Program-made: the position numbers and the translations under genes
Shown: piece by piece, positions 7,350 through 15,687 of the stretch
How positions within the stretch are numbered: position 1 is the first letter of the stretch
How the letters are laid out: every line of letters starts with the position of its first letter
From: a virus
Virus record (IMG/VR): IMGVR_UViG_3300036854_000130
Coordinates: 1-27,786 of that record
Reading direction: 5' to 3' (one strand)
Length of the DNA stretch: 27,786 nucleotides
The notes under the pieces: generated by a model
What the model saw: only the letters and a program-made list of their open reading frames with translations
Databases searched by the model: none
What the model was told of the DNA's origin: nothing

Positions 7350-7748
7350 ATGCCGATCGAAGAAGGGACCAGGTCCGAGAAGACCGCGAAGTTCTTCTAC
7401 GACTTCGCCGTCGACGGCGGGGCCATCAGCACGATCAACCTGCGCGGCGAGGACACCATCCCGCCCAACTCGGTCATCACCAGCGGCTACATCGACGTCC
7501 TCACGCAGCTCACCTCGGGCGGCGCGGCCACGATCGCGCTGCAGGCCGAGGCCGCCGGCGACATCGTCGCCGCGACCGCGGTCGCGACCTGGACCGCGGG
7601 CCGCAAGAACACCCTGATCGCGCCGGCATCCGGATCGGTCACTGCGGCGACGATCGTGAAGACGACGGTCGCGCGCAACCCGGCGGTGGTCATCGCCGCC
7701 GCGGCGCTCACCGCGGGGAAGTTCGAGCTCGTGCTGCGCTACATCTGA
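7350..7748 (+). CDS. Probable head decoration/structural protein, 132 aa
   Basis: A strong Shine-Dalgarno AAGGAGG (7334-7340) precedes ATG 7350, matching a highly expressed structural protein. The product starts with a charged segment, then KFFYDFAVDGGAISTINLRG and beta-rich, Ala/Thr-rich sequence (GAATIALQAEAAGDIVAATA, ending GKFELVLRYI). Small beta-rich proteins immediately after the capsid gene are often capsid-stabilising or decoration proteins. This function is inferred from position and composition, with no confident family. It lies in a short operon with 7801 and 8202. Confidence 0.7.
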   Translation: MPIEEGTRSEKTAKFFYDFAVDGGAISTINLRGEDTIPPNSVITSGYIDVLTQLTSGGAATIALQAEAAGDIVAATAVATWTAGRKNTLIAPASGSVTAATIVKTTVARNPAVVIAAAALTAGKFELVLRYI

Positions 7749-7800
7749 GATGCCGCTGGGATTCCTGAGCGCACGACAGCAGAAGGAGAAGGCGAGAACG

Positions 7801-8196
7801 ATGATCACAGTCGATCGGCGGCTCTATCTCGCGGCAGACCGCAAGACCCTCGTCGAGGAGGGCGACCCGCGCGCGGCGTTCCTCTGGGCCGGCGCCGGCA
7901 CCGAGGTCACGCGCGAGGAGGCCACCCGCGTTGGCTACACGCCCGACGACAAGAAGGCCGCCGCGAGCGTTGCGCGCGCAACCGCGAACGACGAGCGCGC
8001 GCCGAATATCGGGCAGCACAGCCCGGACCTCATCGCGCCGCTCACCGACACCGAGATCGCGGCGGCCGAGGACGAGGCGGCCGAGATCCAGGAGGAGGCA
8101 GACATGGAGGCGAAGAGCGCCGGCAAGCCCGCGGACAAGAGCGCCGGGAAGCCGGCTGACAAGAGCGTGCGCAAGCCCGCGCACAAGAGCCGCTAG
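7801..8196 (+). CDS. Unknown structural-region protein with KPADKSAG-repeat tail, 131 aa
   Basis: ATG 7801 has AGAAGGAGAAG just upstream; an earlier in-frame ATG at 7750 would place that Shine-Dalgarno inside the gene, so 7801 is preferred. The N-terminus (MITVDRRLYLAADRKTLVEE) resembles small head-completion-region proteins of siphoviruses, followed by an acidic helix. The C-terminus is a Lys-rich low-complexity stretch with repeats of K-PADK-SAG and KPAHK. The basic tail could bind DNA or acidic capsid surfaces. Unknown function. Confidence 0.7.
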   Translation: MITVDRRLYLAADRKTLVEEGDPRAAFLWAGAGTEVTREEATRVGYTPDDKKAAASVARATANDERAPNIGQHSPDLIAPLTDTEIAAAEDEAAEIQEEADMEAKSAGKPADKSAGKPADKSVRKPAHKSR

Positions 8197-8201
8197 CGGC
8201 G

Positions 8202-8528
8202 ATGGCCGTCCAGAACGACGACGCCAGCGACGTCACCAACGTCGCCGCGGGCGCGGTGAACGTCGACGCGGCCGTCGCGGGGAACGCCGGGCTGCGGCTC
8301 ATGGGCTACTCGATCAAGGAGACCGCGGCCGTGGCCGCGCAGTTCGAGGTCGTGCACGGCGCGACCGGCGCCGGCGGCACCGGCCTCGGCGCGGACCACA
8401 ACCTCGCCGCGAACGGCGACGTCGCGAAATGGTTCGGGCCCAAGGGCATCAAGATCCCCAACGGCCTCTCGGTGAAGCGCACCGCGGGGACGGCCAAGCT
8501 CGCGCTCTACACGAAGATCGTGATCTAG
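8202..8528 (+). CDS. Small Ala/Gly-rich structural-like protein, 108 aa
   Basis: ATG 8202 lies 5 bp after the previous stop. The 108-aa product is Ala/Val/Gly-rich and likely beta-structured: AVAGNAGLRLMGYSIKETAA, a Gly-rich GATGAGGTGLGADHN loop, then KWFGPKGIKIPNGLSVKR and a short end LALYTKIVI. This pattern suits a small virion surface protein, and the gene sits between capsid and connector genes. No family is recognised; the virion role is inferred from position. Confidence 0.65.
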   Translation: MAVQNDDASDVTNVAAGAVNVDAAVAGNAGLRLMGYSIKETAAVAAQFEVVHGATGAGGTGLGADHNLAANGDVAKWFGPKGIKIPNGLSVKRTAGTAKLALYTKIVI

Positions 8529-8536
8529 GGCCGATC

Positions 8537-9166
8537 GTGCCCGACTACTGCACGCGCGCCCAGGTCCTCCTCCACCTCCCGGACGTGGACGCCACCGACT
8601 ACGCGTTCATCGACGACATCATCACCGCCGGCGCGCAGGTCATCGACACGATCGCCAAGCGCGGCTTCGACAAGCGCGTCGCGGTCACGCGGCTCTACGA
8701 CGGCCGGGCCAGCTGGGACGGCGCGATCGCGCCGCTGCGCGGCTCGCGCAAGCTCTTCCTGAAGGACGACCTCGTCACGCTCACCCAGCTGCGGGTCCGC
8801 GATACCGCGCAGTCGGCCTGGCGCGTCGTGCCGCTCGCCGACGTGCTGCTCGAGCCGGGCTGGCGCCGTGCGGAGCAGCCGGCGCGCTATCTGAAGCTCG
8901 TCGATTTCCCGAGCGGCCCCGACGGCGCGTTTCCCAGCGGCGACCGCACGATCGAGGTGACCGGCGACTGGGGCCGCAACGCGATCCCCAAGGCGATCGA
9001 GCTGCTCAACCGCGACATCGCGGTCCGCACGTACAAGTCGCGCGCGAACGGCATGAGCGACGCGGTCGGCGTCGAGGGGATCGAGAGCTTCATCACCACG
9101 AAGATCATCACCGGCCTCGATCGCGAGATCGTGCTGCGCCATACGCGTGAGAGCGTCTTCGCGTGA
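8537..9166 (+). CDS. Head-tail connector (HK97 gp6-like)
   Basis: This 209-aa protein begins MPDYCTRAQVLLHLPDVDAT and continues DYAFIDDIITAGAQVIDTIA, an N-terminal helical pair typical of HK97 gp6-like connectors that dock under the portal. Beta segments follow (LVTLTQLRVRD, RTIEVTGDWG) and a C-terminal helical part with AIELLNRDIAVR. GTG 8537 is the first usable start after the previous TAG. Its final GTGA overlaps the next gene. Placement between capsid and neck genes supports the call. Family match is by pattern, not alignment. Confidence 0.75.
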   Translation: MPDYCTRAQVLLHLPDVDATDYAFIDDIITAGAQVIDTIAKRGFDKRVAVTRLYDGRASWDGAIAPLRGSRKLFLKDDLVTLTQLRVRDTAQSAWRVVPLADVLLEPGWRRAEQPARYLKLVDFPSGPDGAFPSGDRTIEVTGDWGRNAIPKAIELLNRDIAVRTYKSRANGMSDAVGVEGIESFITTKIITGLDREIVLRHTRESVFA

Positions 9167-9654
9167 CCGTCGAGCTGCACATGGACCTCACCAAGGTGCG
9201 CGCCGCGGTGAAGAGCGCGCCCAAGCAGATGCGCGTCCGCTACCCGAGCGCCTTCCGCCAGGCCGGGCTGCTGCTCAAGGACGATGCGCGGTCGCGGATC
9301 CACTCGCCCGCCGGCCACGCGCGGCGTGGCATCCGCTACGACATCACCGGATCCGCCGAGGCGCCGCGGCTCAAGGTCCACCCCGCCCGCGGCCGCGCCG
9401 GCCAGGCGGCGGTCTTCGCGCAGCGCTCGCGCGGCGCCGGCACGACGCCCATGCCGATGAAGGCCGCGCGGCGACTGGCGCGCGAGTACGGTCTGCCCGA
9501 TCGCGCGGCGCGCCCGCTGGCGCTGGCGATCGCGCGGCGCGGCACGCGCGGCAACCCGGTCATGGCCGCGGTGCTGCGCGCGCAGCGCGCGCACCTCGCG
9601 CAGATCTTCCGCGACACGGTCTGGAAGCCGGTCGCGCGGACGATCACGCAGTGA
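9163..9654 (+). CDS. Probable HK97 gp10-like neck/tail-completion protein
   Basis: GTG 9163 overlaps the connector stop. The 163-aa product is strongly basic and begins TVELHMDLTKVRAAVKSAPK, then FRQAGLLLKDDARSRIHSPAGHARRGIRYD. The combination of an N-terminal helix, 'DARSRIHSPAG' and an early 'R-G-I-R-Y-D-I' strand resembles gp10-like proteins that join head and tail. Several in-frame Arg/Ala stretches follow. Gene order (after connector, before tail terminator) agrees. Medium confidence, because no catalytic or signature residues exist for this family. Confidence 0.6.
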   Translation: MTVELHMDLTKVRAAVKSAPKQMRVRYPSAFRQAGLLLKDDARSRIHSPAGHARRGIRYDITGSAEAPRLKVHPARGRAGQAAVFAQRSRGAGTTPMPMKAARRLAREYGLPDRAARPLALAIARRGTRGNPVMAAVLRAQRAHLAQIFRDTVWKPVARTITQ

Positions 9655-10160
9655 GCACCACCGAGCTGCAGCCGCTCCTCGACCAGTGCGCGAAGATCAT
9701 CGGCGGCGGGCCGACCGGCGGCGACCGCGCCGGCCTGTACCGCGGCGCCGGCGGCATCGCTGGCGTGAAGGCCGCCTACTCGACCCCGCCGGATCTCGGA
9801 TCGCTCGCCGTGGACGGCGTGTTCTGCATCTGCGTGCACCGCGGCACCGAGACGGTCACCGGCGACGCCGGCGATCTCACGACCTACCGGCACCGCCTCG
9901 GGCTGCAGCTCCTCGTCGCGCTGGGGCGGTCCGACGCGCTGGCGGCGCATCGCATCCTCAGCCCGTTCGTCGACGCGCTCTACGACACCTTCAAGTCGAA
10001 GACCCACCTCAACGACGGCGTGAACAACCTCGCGACGGCCGGCTGCTTCCTGAAGGGCGTGCTCGGGATCGACCAGACGACGCCCCTGGCACCCGACCGT
10101 TTCGCGATCGAGGGCGAGCTCGTGGCCGAAGTGGAGAAGTCCATCACCTACAGCGGATGA
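9651..10160 (+). CDS. Probable tail terminator/completion protein
   Basis: GTG 9651 overlaps the previous stop. The 169-aa product includes STPPDLGSLAVDGVFCICVH and TYRHRLGLQLLVALGRSDA, then a helix with HRILSPFVDALYDTFKSK. This beta-strand, helix, beta layout with a central YRHRL...QLLV strand is typical of tail terminator proteins that cap the tail tube before joining to the head. The order connector, gp10-like, terminator, tail tube matches siphoviruses. Identification relies on layout and position. Confidence 0.65.
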   Translation: MSTTELQPLLDQCAKIIGGGPTGGDRAGLYRGAGGIAGVKAAYSTPPDLGSLAVDGVFCICVHRGTETVTGDAGDLTTYRHRLGLQLLVALGRSDALAAHRILSPFVDALYDTFKSKTHLNDGVNNLATAGCFLKGVLGIDQTTPLAPDRFAIEGELVAEVEKSITYSG

Positions 10161-10192
10161 AAGAGCGGGCAATGCCCGCAGAGGAGGTCCCC

Positions 10193-10453
10193 ATGCCCCC
10201 CAAGTCCCAAGCGAAGACGGCGACGAAGCTCCGGTTCATCGGCACTCCCGACCACTACGTGGCCGGCGTGCCCCAGGGCGAGGTTGCGATCGTCGAGACG
10301 CCGATCGACGAGACGCAGGTCACGCTCGCTCGCGCGCGCGAGCTCGTCGCGACGCATCTGTACGCGCCGGTCGATGGGGATCTTCCTCCGGCCGAGCCCG
10401 CGCCTTCCGAGGCGACGACGAATGAGGGCGCGACCGCGCCCGAGGAGGTCTAG
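10193..10453 (+). CDS. Small unknown protein of the tail region, 86 aa
   Basis: ATG 10193 has AGGAGG five bases upstream and is preferred. In-frame alternatives are ATG 10157 (overlapping the previous stop) and ATG 10172. The product contains KLRFIGTPDHYVAGVPQGEV, VTLARARELVATHLYAPVDG and an acidic Ala/Pro-rich tail (PPAEPAPSEATT). Such short proteins before the tail tube gene are frequent in siphoviruses, and FIG-x3-HYV-x-GVP resembles the start of a small neck protein. No family confirmed. Its last codons provide GAGGAGG for the next gene. Confidence 0.7.
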   Translation: MPPKSQAKTATKLRFIGTPDHYVAGVPQGEVAIVETPIDETQVTLARARELVATHLYAPVDGDLPPAEPAPSEATTNEGATAPEEV

Positions 10454-10455
10454 CG

Positions 10456-11436
10456 ATGGCTGGCATCAAGATCTTGAGAAAGTGGCAGGCCGGCCTCGAG
10501 GCCGTTCCGGGCACCGGCGTCGTCGCGACGCGCAAGTTCGCCGCGCTCGGTTCGATCGAGAAGAAGCAGCCGGGCTTCTACCCCGACCTCGACGTCGAGT
10601 CGCTCGACCGCCGGCGCGACCGCTTCGCGCTGCTCATCGAGGCCGGCGGCAAGTGCGAGTTCCCGTGGTCGTTCGAGGACGGTCCCTGGTGGATGCAGCT
10701 CGGGGCCAAGGGCGGCGTGGCCGGCGTGCAGATCGGCGCCACCACGGCGTACCGCTACACGCACACGCCGACGACGAACGCCGACGACCGCAAGACCGCG
10801 ACCTTCGAGTGGGGCGACGACTTCCAGGCCTGGCAGTGCCCCTTCGGCAAGGTGAACAAGCTGAACATCAAGGGCACGCCGGCGAGCGCGCTGATGGCCA
10901 GCGTCGACTTCTTCGCCAAGGACCGCATCCCGCAGGCCTTCACGGCCGCGCTCGGCGATCGCCAGATCGAGACGGTGCTCGGCCGCACCTCGACGCTGTA
11001 CATCGACGAGCCCGGCGGCGCGATCGGCACCACCGCCGTCGCGGGCCGGCTGCTCGGGTACGAGCACGAGCTGGTGATCGAGGACGACCGGCTCTACACG
11101 ATGGACAACGCCGACGCCGGCAAGATCGCGGACCTGCCGGCGGGCGCACGGAAGGGGATGACGAAGTTCCTCTTCCGCTTCAACAACCGCGCCGAGTACG
11201 ACAAGTGGGCCGCGAACATCCAGCGGCTCATCGCCGTGAAGTTCAACGGGACGGACGCCGGCGCCGGCAACCTGCGCGAGTACAAGCATTACGCGCCGGG
11301 CTGGTACGAGGACACCAAGATCGCCGAGCAGGGCAACTCGGTGACGATCGAGATGGTCCTGAATCAGGCCTACTCGACCACGCTCGGCTACCAGACGAAG
11401 TACGAGCACGTGAACGCGCTGGCGGCCCTGCCGTGA
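10456..11436 (+). CDS. Major tail (tube) protein
   Basis: The 326-aa product begins MAGIKILRKWQAGLEAVPGT and has a two-part beta-rich body: FPWSFEDGPWWMQLGAKGG, RYTHTPTTNADDRKTATFEW, DFQAWQCPFGKVNKLNIKG and an end VTIEMVLNQAYSTTLGYQTKY. This is the pattern of siphovirus tail tube proteins, which stack as hexamers around the tape measure. Its position before the frameshifted chaperone pair and tape measure gene supports the call strongly. GAGGAGG is 10 bases upstream of ATG 10456. The protein is longer than many simple tail tubes and may carry an extra domain. Confidence 0.9.
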   Translation: MAGIKILRKWQAGLEAVPGTGVVATRKFAALGSIEKKQPGFYPDLDVESLDRRRDRFALLIEAGGKCEFPWSFEDGPWWMQLGAKGGVAGVQIGATTAYRYTHTPTTNADDRKTATFEWGDDFQAWQCPFGKVNKLNIKGTPASALMASVDFFAKDRIPQAFTAALGDRQIETVLGRTSTLYIDEPGGAIGTTAVAGRLLGYEHELVIEDDRLYTMDNADAGKIADLPAGARKGMTKFLFRFNNRAEYDKWAANIQRLIAVKFNGTDAGAGNLREYKHYAPGWYEDTKIAEQGNSVTIEMVLNQAYSTTLGYQTKYEHVNALAALP

Positions 11437-11828
11437 CCGAGACGACCGGAGGCGCGCCGCGGCGGATGCCGGTCCGCACGCGGCGCGTCGAGCTCGATGG
11501 CGACTACGCCGGCTGGTGGATCGACGTGCGCATCAACGCGCCGATGGGCATCCTCGAGGAGCTCGACGCGGCCAAGAAGGCCGCCGAGGTCTACGAGATC
11601 CTCACGCGCATCTTCCCGGGACCGTCGAACTTCGTCGACGACGACGGCGCGCCGATCGACCTCGCCCAGCCCGGGGGCTGGGCGAAGATCGGCGCCGACC
11701 TGGTGGCCGAGTCCCTGCGGAGGTTCCGCGAAGAAGCGCACAGCCCTTTAGCGAAGAGCGCCGCGAAGAGCTCCTCGCCGCTCTCCTCGGCTACGGCGGA
11801 GCCGTCCCCGCCGGCTACGCCGACATGA
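11433..11828 (+). CDS. Tail assembly chaperone G-like
   Basis: GTG 11433 overlaps the tail tube stop. The 131-aa product contains RRVELDGDYAGWWIDVRINA and helical MGILEELDAAKKAAEVYEIL, and it ends in a Ser/Ala/Pro-rich stretch after the slippery site. In lambda and relatives, gpG and its frameshifted form gpGT act as chaperones that coat the tape measure during tail assembly; the position between tail tube and tape measure matches. The stretch after residue 106 is low-complexity and unlike the first part, as expected for zero-frame sequence beyond a slip site. Confidence 0.85.
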   Translation: MTETTGGAPRRMPVRTRRVELDGDYAGWWIDVRINAPMGILEELDAAKKAAEVYEILTRIFPGPSNFVDDDGAPIDLAQPGGWAKIGADLVAESLRRFREEAHSPLAKSAAKSSSPLSSATAEPSPPATPT

Positions 11829-11953
11829 GATTCCGCATGTGGGCGGGCTGGATGGATGATGGCGTCTTCTGGGCCCAGCCGATCGACTGGGTGATGGAGT
11901 GCCTCGACTACTTCGAGGCCGAGATGGCCGCGCGCGCGGCGCGGAGCGAGTAG
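11433..11953 (+). CDS. Frameshifted tail assembly chaperone GT-like fusion
   Basis: A -1 slip at CCCTTTA (11744-11750) would join the first 106 codons of the G-like gene to the frame ending at TAG 11951-11953, giving a 173-aa protein. After the slip the sequence reads FSEERREELLAALLGYGG, then MRFRMWAGWMDDGVFWAQPI and a helical acidic end (ECLDYFEAEMAARAARSE). This second part has no good start of its own. The next gene is tape measure, starting at the following base. The slip site and downstream fold are directly visible; the fusion itself is inferred from the conserved gpG/gpGT organisation. Confidence 0.85.
11744..11784 (+). other. Programmed -1 frameshift site with downstream stem
   Basis: C CCU UUA in the G frame (codons AGC, CCT, TTA) is a canonical X XXY YYZ slippery heptamer at 11744-11750. 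Four bases later AGAGCG (11755-11760) can pair with CGCTCT (11779-11784), and GCGA (11763-11766) with TCGC (11775-11778), forming a stem with a 2-base bulge. A stem just after the slip site commonly stimulates frameshifting. Confidence 0.85.
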
Positions 11954-13861
11954 ATGGGCGACGCGGTCGAGGTCGCGATCATTCTCGCGGCCAAGGACGC
12001 CGCCAGCGGCGTGCTCGGTGGGATCGGCTCGTCGCTCGACAAGCTCGGCAAGTCCGGCGACGTCGCCAAGCTCGCGCTCGCCGGCGTGACGGCGGGTTTG
12101 GGCGCGGCGGTCTTCGCCGGTTTCGATTTCGTGCGCGCCGCGGCCGAGGAGGAGCAGGGCATCTTCCGTCTGGCCCAGGCGGTGCAGAACGCCGGTGGCG
12201 ACTGGGACGTGCTGGGCGAGACGATCGAGGGCCAGATCGCCAAATGGGAGAAGCTCACCGCGTTCAGCGACGGCGAGATGCGCGACGCGCTCTCGCTGCT
12301 GACCGCGTCGACCGGCAACGTCGAGGAGTCGATGAACCGGCTGCCGATCGCGATGGACTTCGCGCGCGGCGCCGGCATCGACCTGGCCACCGCGTCGAAG
12401 CTGCTGGGCAAGGTCACCGACGAGACCACCAACGTCCTCGGCCGCTACGGGATCCACGTGCAGAAGGGCGCCGAGGCGACCGAGGTCCTGGCCGAGGTAC
12501 AGAAGCGCTTCGGCGGGCAGTCCGCGGCGTTCGCGAGCACCGCGGCGGGCCAGTGGAAGATCTTCCAGAACCAGCTGGACAACGTGAAGGAGGACCTGGG
12601 GGCCCTGCTCCTTCCGCTGTTCACCGAGCTCGGGCGCATCGGCGTCGGCGCGATGGACGCGCTGCGCGCGGCGATCAGCTCGCCGGAGTTCCAGCGGTTC
12701 TTCGCCTTCATCGGTGGGGCGCTCTCGACCGCGATCACGATCTTCAAGGAGTTCTTCGGCGTCATCACCGGCACGGCACCCGACGCCGGCGCGGCGCTCT
12801 CGAAGCTCGTCGGACCCGAGGCGGCCGGCGCGATCATGCAATACCTCGCGCTGATCCGCGACACGGTGAAGGCGATTTTCGCCGGCGACATCCCGGCGGT
12901 GCTCGCGACGATGCGCACGCGGCTGCCGGACATCATCGGCGGTCTGCTCGGCTTCATCAAGAGCGTGATCCCGCAGCTCGGCGCGGCGCTGGTCGGCTGG
13001 GCCAAGGAGTTCATCGCTTGGATCGGACCGCAGATCCCGCCGATGCTCGAGGAGCTGCTGCATCTGCTCTCGAGCGCGATCGGCTGGCTGGGCGACCACG
13101 CCGAAGACATCGGTCAGATGCTCGTGCAGTGGGGCCTGAAGTTCGGCGAATTCATCATCACCGTGGCCATCCCGGAGATCCAGAAGAACCTGCCACCGAT
13201 CCTCCTGACCATCGGCAAGTGGGTGGTCACCGAGGCCCTTCCCGGGATCGTGAAGATCTTCTTCAACCTCGGCAAGGGCATCGTCGAGGGGATCTGGGCC
13301 GGCATCCAGGGCCTGTGGTCCTGGCTGCTCGAGCAGATCCACGCCAAGCTCATGGAGCTGCCGGAGCTCGTGCGCAACCTGCTCGGCATCCACTCGCCCT
13401 CGACCGTCTTCGCTGAGATCGGCGAGGAGCTCGCGCGCGGCATGGCCCTGGGCATGACCACCGGCCAGTCGCTGGTGCGGTCCGCTGGGGGCGCGCTCGC
13501 GGCGGCGGCGCTGGCCGGCGTGGCCTACAGCTCGAGTGACAATCTGAAGGAGCGCGGCAGCGGCCTGCTGAGCGACATCCGCGAGAGCTTCGCCGGCAAG
13601 GACGAGCGCGCGGACACCTGGCGCGAGATGCTGGGGCTGCACCCGCGCGACCAGCAGGGCCATGAGATCGAGAATCCCTTCGGGGCCGGCTCGCTCGATC
13701 GCAGCATCGCCCGCGCCGAGCGCAGCGCCCTGGCCTCGGAGCTCGGCCGCGGCGCGCGAGCCGAGGTCACCATCCCGCTGATGCTCGACGGCCGCGAGAT
13801 TGCGCGCGCAATGGGCGAGGTCATCGTCCCCGCCGCCGGCGCGAGCGGCCGCGGGATCTAG
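11954..13861 (+). CDS. Tail tape measure protein
   Basis: The 635-aa product begins with AVEVAIILAAKDAASGVLGG and is mainly helical, with long hydrophobic segments around residues 210-430 (for example LLGFIKSVIPQLGAALVGWA). Near residue 475 it has LLGIHSPSTVFAEIGEELARG, a widely shared tape-measure signature. Tape measure proteins set tail length and later help DNA and peptidoglycan passage. At roughly 0.15 nm per residue, 635 residues predict a tail near 95 nm, an estimate based on the known length rule. ATG 11954 follows the chaperone TAG directly. Confidence 0.95.
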   Translation: MGDAVEVAIILAAKDAASGVLGGIGSSLDKLGKSGDVAKLALAGVTAGLGAAVFAGFDFVRAAAEEEQGIFRLAQAVQNAGGDWDVLGETIEGQIAKWEKLTAFSDGEMRDALSLLTASTGNVEESMNRLPIAMDFARGAGIDLATASKLLGKVTDETTNVLGRYGIHVQKGAEATEVLAEVQKRFGGQSAAFASTAAGQWKIFQNQLDNVKEDLGALLLPLFTELGRIGVGAMDALRAAISSPEFQRFFAFIGGALSTAITIFKEFFGVITGTAPDAGAALSKLVGPEAAGAIMQYLALIRDTVKAIFAGDIPAVLATMRTRLPDIIGGLLGFIKSVIPQLGAALVGWAKEFIAWIGPQIPPMLEELLHLLSSAIGWLGDHAEDIGQMLVQWGLKFGEFIITVAIPEIQKNLPPILLTIGKWVVTEALPGIVKIFFNLGKGIVEGIWAGIQGLWSWLLEQIHAKLMELPELVRNLLGIHSPSTVFAEIGEELARGMALGMTTGQSLVRSAGGALAAAALAGVAYSSSDNLKERGSGLLSDIRESFAGKDERADTWREMLGLHPRDQQGHEIENPFGAGSLDRSIARAERSALASELGRGARAEVTIPLMLDGREIARAMGEVIVPAAGASGRGI

Positions 13862-13863
13862 CC

Positions 13864-15684
13864 GTGCAGCTGAAGATCGACGGCACCGACCTCTCGGCCT
13901 GGGCCGACGCGATCGACTTCACGCCGACCGACTCCGATCTGGGCAACCAGATCGCGACGATGCGCGCGGTGCTGCAGGACAAGAGCAGCGCGAGCTGCCC
14001 GAAGGTGCCGGCCTGGGGCCTCTCCGCGGACCTGATCGACGACGACCACTTCACGCCGCTTTTCGGCGGCCGCGTCTTCCGCGTCACCGAGAAGAGCCGC
14101 CCGATCAAGCGCCGCTGGGAGGTCACCTTCCAGGACCACAACGCGCGCCTCTTCGAGACGACGACCGGATCGCTGGACAAGAGCGGCGTCGTCGACAGCG
14201 ACCGCAACTTCATCATCGCGATCCTGCGCGACGCGCTGAAGAACCAGACCTTCGGCGTCGGCACCGGCCTGGACGACCCGATCATCACTGCGAACGAGCC
14301 GAGCTGGCCGGGCGTGAAGGCGACGACGTTTATGGCGGGTCTGGACTGGTCGTACATGAGCCCGAAGAACGCCTTCGACAACCTCACCAAGTACGTCCCC
14401 GGCACGTACCTGCGGATCCGGCCCGACAAGATCGTCGAGTACGCGCCGCTCGGCGACACCCTCGCGCCGTTCGCGCTGCACACCGCGCCCGATGCGGTCC
14501 ATCAGATGTACAAGGTCGAGGTCCTCGCCGATGCGCCGGTCGCGTACTGGCGGCTCGGTGAGACGAGCGGCGCTGTGGCGGCAGACGCATCGGGGAACGG
14601 TCGCGATGGGACCTATGCGGGCGGTTACACGCTCGGCTTCGCGGGCGCGGTAGACGACGCCGACGCTGCGACGAAGTTCGACGGCGTGACCGGCCGCGTG
14701 AGCTCACCGCACGTCGCAGCGTTCAATCTCGGGACCGCGTTCTCGATCGAGTGCTGGTATTACATGTCGTCGATCCCGAACGCGTTTGTCGAACTCGTGG
14801 TGAAGGGCATCACCGAAAGCGCGTACTTCCTGCGTCTCGGCGCTAACGCTGAGAGCAATCGCGTTCAGGGCTTCATCGTCGTCGGCGGCGCGGCGGAGCC
14901 GCGGGTCATCAGCTCGTACGTCCCCGCCGCCGGGGCTTGGCACCACGTTGTCTTCACCTACGACGGATCGAACCTGCGGCTCTATGTCGATGGGGTCCTC
15001 GATGGGACGACCGCGCGCACCGGGACACCCGACACGAACGCGAATGCTCTCTATGTCTCGTCCACCTTCAACCCTTTCCCCGGCCGCATCGACGAGGTCG
15101 CGCTGTATGCGACCACGCTCTCCGCCACGCGGATCGCCGCGCACTACGCGGCGCGCACCGTGATCGATCTCGTCGGCGTCGAGGGGTGGGAAGAGACGGA
15201 GGAGATGACCGACCACCGGAACAAGCTGCGCCGCGGCGGCGCCGGCGCGTCCACCGCGACCGCGACGGACGAGGTGAGCTACGCGCGCATCGGCCGGATC
15301 CTCGAGGATCCCTACAAGAACGACACGAGCGTCCCCGCCGGCGAGCTCGTCAAGCGCACATACGCCGAGCTGAAGACCCGCGCGGTGCGCCGCCTGGCGA
15401 AAGGGCGGATCTACGTCACGGGCGCCAAGGCCGGCCAGGCCATCGACGTCGTGAACACGCGCATCGGGACGATCGAGAACATCGCGCCCTATCCGGAGGT
15501 CTTCGGTCTGGCGGCGCCGTCGAAGACGGCCAAGCTGAGCGAGGGCTACCGCGGCCGCTTCATCATCCAGAAGGTCACGACGGCGCCGCTGGGCAACGGC
15601 CGCTTCGCCTACGACCTCGCGCTGGGCAGCTACCAGCGCGATCTCACCGCGGCGCTCTCGGTGCTCGCGCGGAAGGTCGGCTAG
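13864..15684 (+). CDS. Tail-tip/minor tail protein with inserted LamG-like domain
   Basis: GTG 13864 begins a 606-aa protein. The N-terminal part (1-216: QLKIDGTDLSAWADAIDFTP and VTFQDHNARLFETTTG) and the C-terminal part (432-606: VGVEGWEETEEMTDHRNKLR, then RFIIQKVTTAP) read as one tail-tip protein. Residues 217-431 form a LamG/concanavalin-like jelly roll: VAYWRLGETSG, FDGVTGRVSSP, FSIECWYYMSS, AWHHVVFTYDGSNLRLYVDG, IDEVALYATTLSATRIAAHY. LamG domains bind carbohydrates, so it may recognise a surface glycan. Placement after the tape measure fits a distal tail or baseplate hub role. The domain boundary interrupts a continuous tail module, and codon use changes inside it. Confidence 0.85.
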   Translation: MQLKIDGTDLSAWADAIDFTPTDSDLGNQIATMRAVLQDKSSASCPKVPAWGLSADLIDDDHFTPLFGGRVFRVTEKSRPIKRRWEVTFQDHNARLFETTTGSLDKSGVVDSDRNFIIAILRDALKNQTFGVGTGLDDPIITANEPSWPGVKATTFMAGLDWSYMSPKNAFDNLTKYVPGTYLRIRPDKIVEYAPLGDTLAPFALHTAPDAVHQMYKVEVLADAPVAYWRLGETSGAVAADASGNGRDGTYAGGYTLGFAGAVDDADAATKFDGVTGRVSSPHVAAFNLGTAFSIECWYYMSSIPNAFVELVVKGITESAYFLRLGANAESNRVQGFIVVGGAAEPRVISSYVPAAGAWHHVVFTYDGSNLRLYVDGVLDGTTARTGTPDTNANALYVSSTFNPFPGRIDEVALYATTLSATRIAAHYAARTVIDLVGVEGWEETEEMTDHRNKLRRGGAGASTATATDEVSYARIGRILEDPYKNDTSVPAGELVKRTYAELKTRAVRRLAKGRIYVTGAKAGQAIDVVNTRIGTIENIAPYPEVFGLAAPSKTAKLSEGYRGRFIIQKVTTAPLGNGRFAYDLALGSYQRDLTAALSVLARKVG

Positions 15685-15687
15685 CAG

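Noticed and set aside
11591-13663. Minus-strand frame of 690 codons over the tape measure gene
   Set aside because: Antisense to a firm tape measure call, with shadow composition and no domain.
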